From Bacteroidales bacterium (GTDB lineage Bacteria; Bacteroidota; Bacteroidia; Bacteroidales; F082), in assembly GCA_028704385.1 (NCBI GenBank), contig JAQVLA010000006.1, positions 89,938 through 153,937 of the forward strand: a DNA stretch of 64,000 nucleotides, read 5' to 3'. This document shows positions 63,776-64,000 of this stretch, piece after piece (positions within the stretch are counted from its first letter, which is position 1; every line of letters starts with the position of its first letter). Under the pieces are notes generated by a model. It was not told the origin of the DNA and ran no database searches. It worked only from the letters and a program-made list of their open reading frames with translations. The position numbers were made by a program, and so were the translations under genes.

Positions 63776-63787
63776 CTTGAAAACGAG

Positions 63788-63817
63788 AGCGTTACAATTT
63801 GATTGTAGCGCTTTTTT
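63788..63817 (+). terminator. Intrinsic terminator of tRNA-Gln
   Basis: AGCGTTACAAT pairs with ATTGTAGCGCT (one G-T) around a 3-base loop and is followed by a T-run. It lies 12 bases past the tRNA 3' end. Confidence 0.85.
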
Positions 63818-63951
63818 GTTTTTGTGATCACCCCAATTGACACCAAAACCAATCCATTAAAAGAAAATATTCAACAATACAAATATCTTAGACATCTCTA
63901 AAATCCATAATTTAACGAAAAACCAAAATAACAATTAAAACACTTGCACAT

Positions 63952-63978
63952 GATTCATATTAGGTGTAATTTAACACC
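63952..63978. promoter_or_regulatory. Small inverted repeat upstream of the last gene
   Basis: GGTGT-AATTTA-ACACC within about 63963-63978 lies directly before an ATG at 63989. The spacing would suit an operator or repressor site. ACACCAAAA also occurs at about 63840-63848. Nothing more can be said. Confidence 0.3.
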
Positions 63979-63988
63979 AAAATAAATT

Positions 63989-64000
63989 ATGCCCAGACAA
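63989..64000 (+). CDS. Start of a gene cut by the window end
   Basis: ATG at 63989 followed by codons for Pro, Arg and Gln runs off the window. The function cannot be judged from four codons. It is listed because the gene begins here, next to a tRNA and a palindrome. Confidence 0.35.

Overview
The window reads as a chromosomal segment of a Bacteroidota (Bacteroidales-like) bacterium. Three things in the sequence support this. First, promoter-like -7 boxes of the form TAnnTTTG recur just upstream of genes (for example 10789-10796, 32990-32997 and 49689-49696). Second, several secreted proteins end in a type IX secretion (T9SS) type A sorting domain: the FG-GAP repeat protein, an M1 peptidase, a peptidylarginine deiminase homologue and the protein at 38352-39212. 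Third, the families are typical of this phylum: S46 dipeptidyl peptidase, DUF4837, large OstA/LptD-like proteins, SPOR-domain proteins and a MuiA-like protein carrying a TonB-plug-like insert. No species can be named from sequence alone.

Layout. 1-501: tandem array of a 146-bp unit, each with a degenerate tRNA-like half and, in the three complete units, a terminator hairpin. 610-6815: meaB, an LptD-like assembly protein, an N-acetylmuramoyl-L-alanine amidase and an MCE/MlaD-type lipid transport protein (envelope biogenesis). 7101-9811: two secreted proteins. 9880-15528: LD-carboxypeptidase, metG, a KilA-N gene, a YraN nuclease-fold protein, a lipoprotein and an AlkD-like DNA glycosylase. 15525-21776: M1 aminopeptidase, then divergently TolC and a membrane-fusion protein, then tsaB. 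21817-29663: PBP1C with a thioester-type alpha-2-macroglobulin. 29882-32964: MscS channel, a decayed LolA-like pseudogene and an ABC-F ATPase. 33341-42342: a more AT-rich accessory stretch holding a DUF3883 nuclease-like protein, small lipoproteins, a TonB-domain protein, the MuiA-like fusion, a secreted protein, a methyltransferase and a second ABC-F protein. 42627-45243: OstA/LptA-like protein, an Fnr-type regulator with a probable iron-sulfur ligand set, and a small Cys-rich membrane protein, with Fnr-like sites between them. 45445-49505: S46 and M49-like peptidases. 49714-56156: lysS, a SPOR-domain barrel, DUF4837, a LysM transglycosylase and tatA. 56372-59851: a peptidylarginine deiminase homologue, a 40-residue membrane ORF and an M64-type peptidase. 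59928-63775: ECF sigma factor with probable anti-sigma partner, a fructosamine-kinase-family protein, glnS and tRNA-Gln. A new gene starts at 63989 and is cut by the window end.

Most of the window is core housekeeping and envelope biology: outer-membrane assembly (LptD, OstA, MCE), peptidoglycan turnover (amidase, LD-carboxypeptidase, transglycosylase, PBP1C with A2M) and extracellular or periplasmic protein breakdown (M1, S46, M49, M64). I found no CRISPR array, rRNA operon, intact insertion sequence or complete prophage. The observations most worth a second look are the tRNA-like tandem array, the Fnr-like regulator with adjacent Fnr-like boxes and a Cys-rich small protein, the interleaved palindromes at 17978-18047, the MuiA/TonB-plug fusion, the deiminase homologue with all catalytic residues, and the unannotated 40-residue ORF at 58423-58545.
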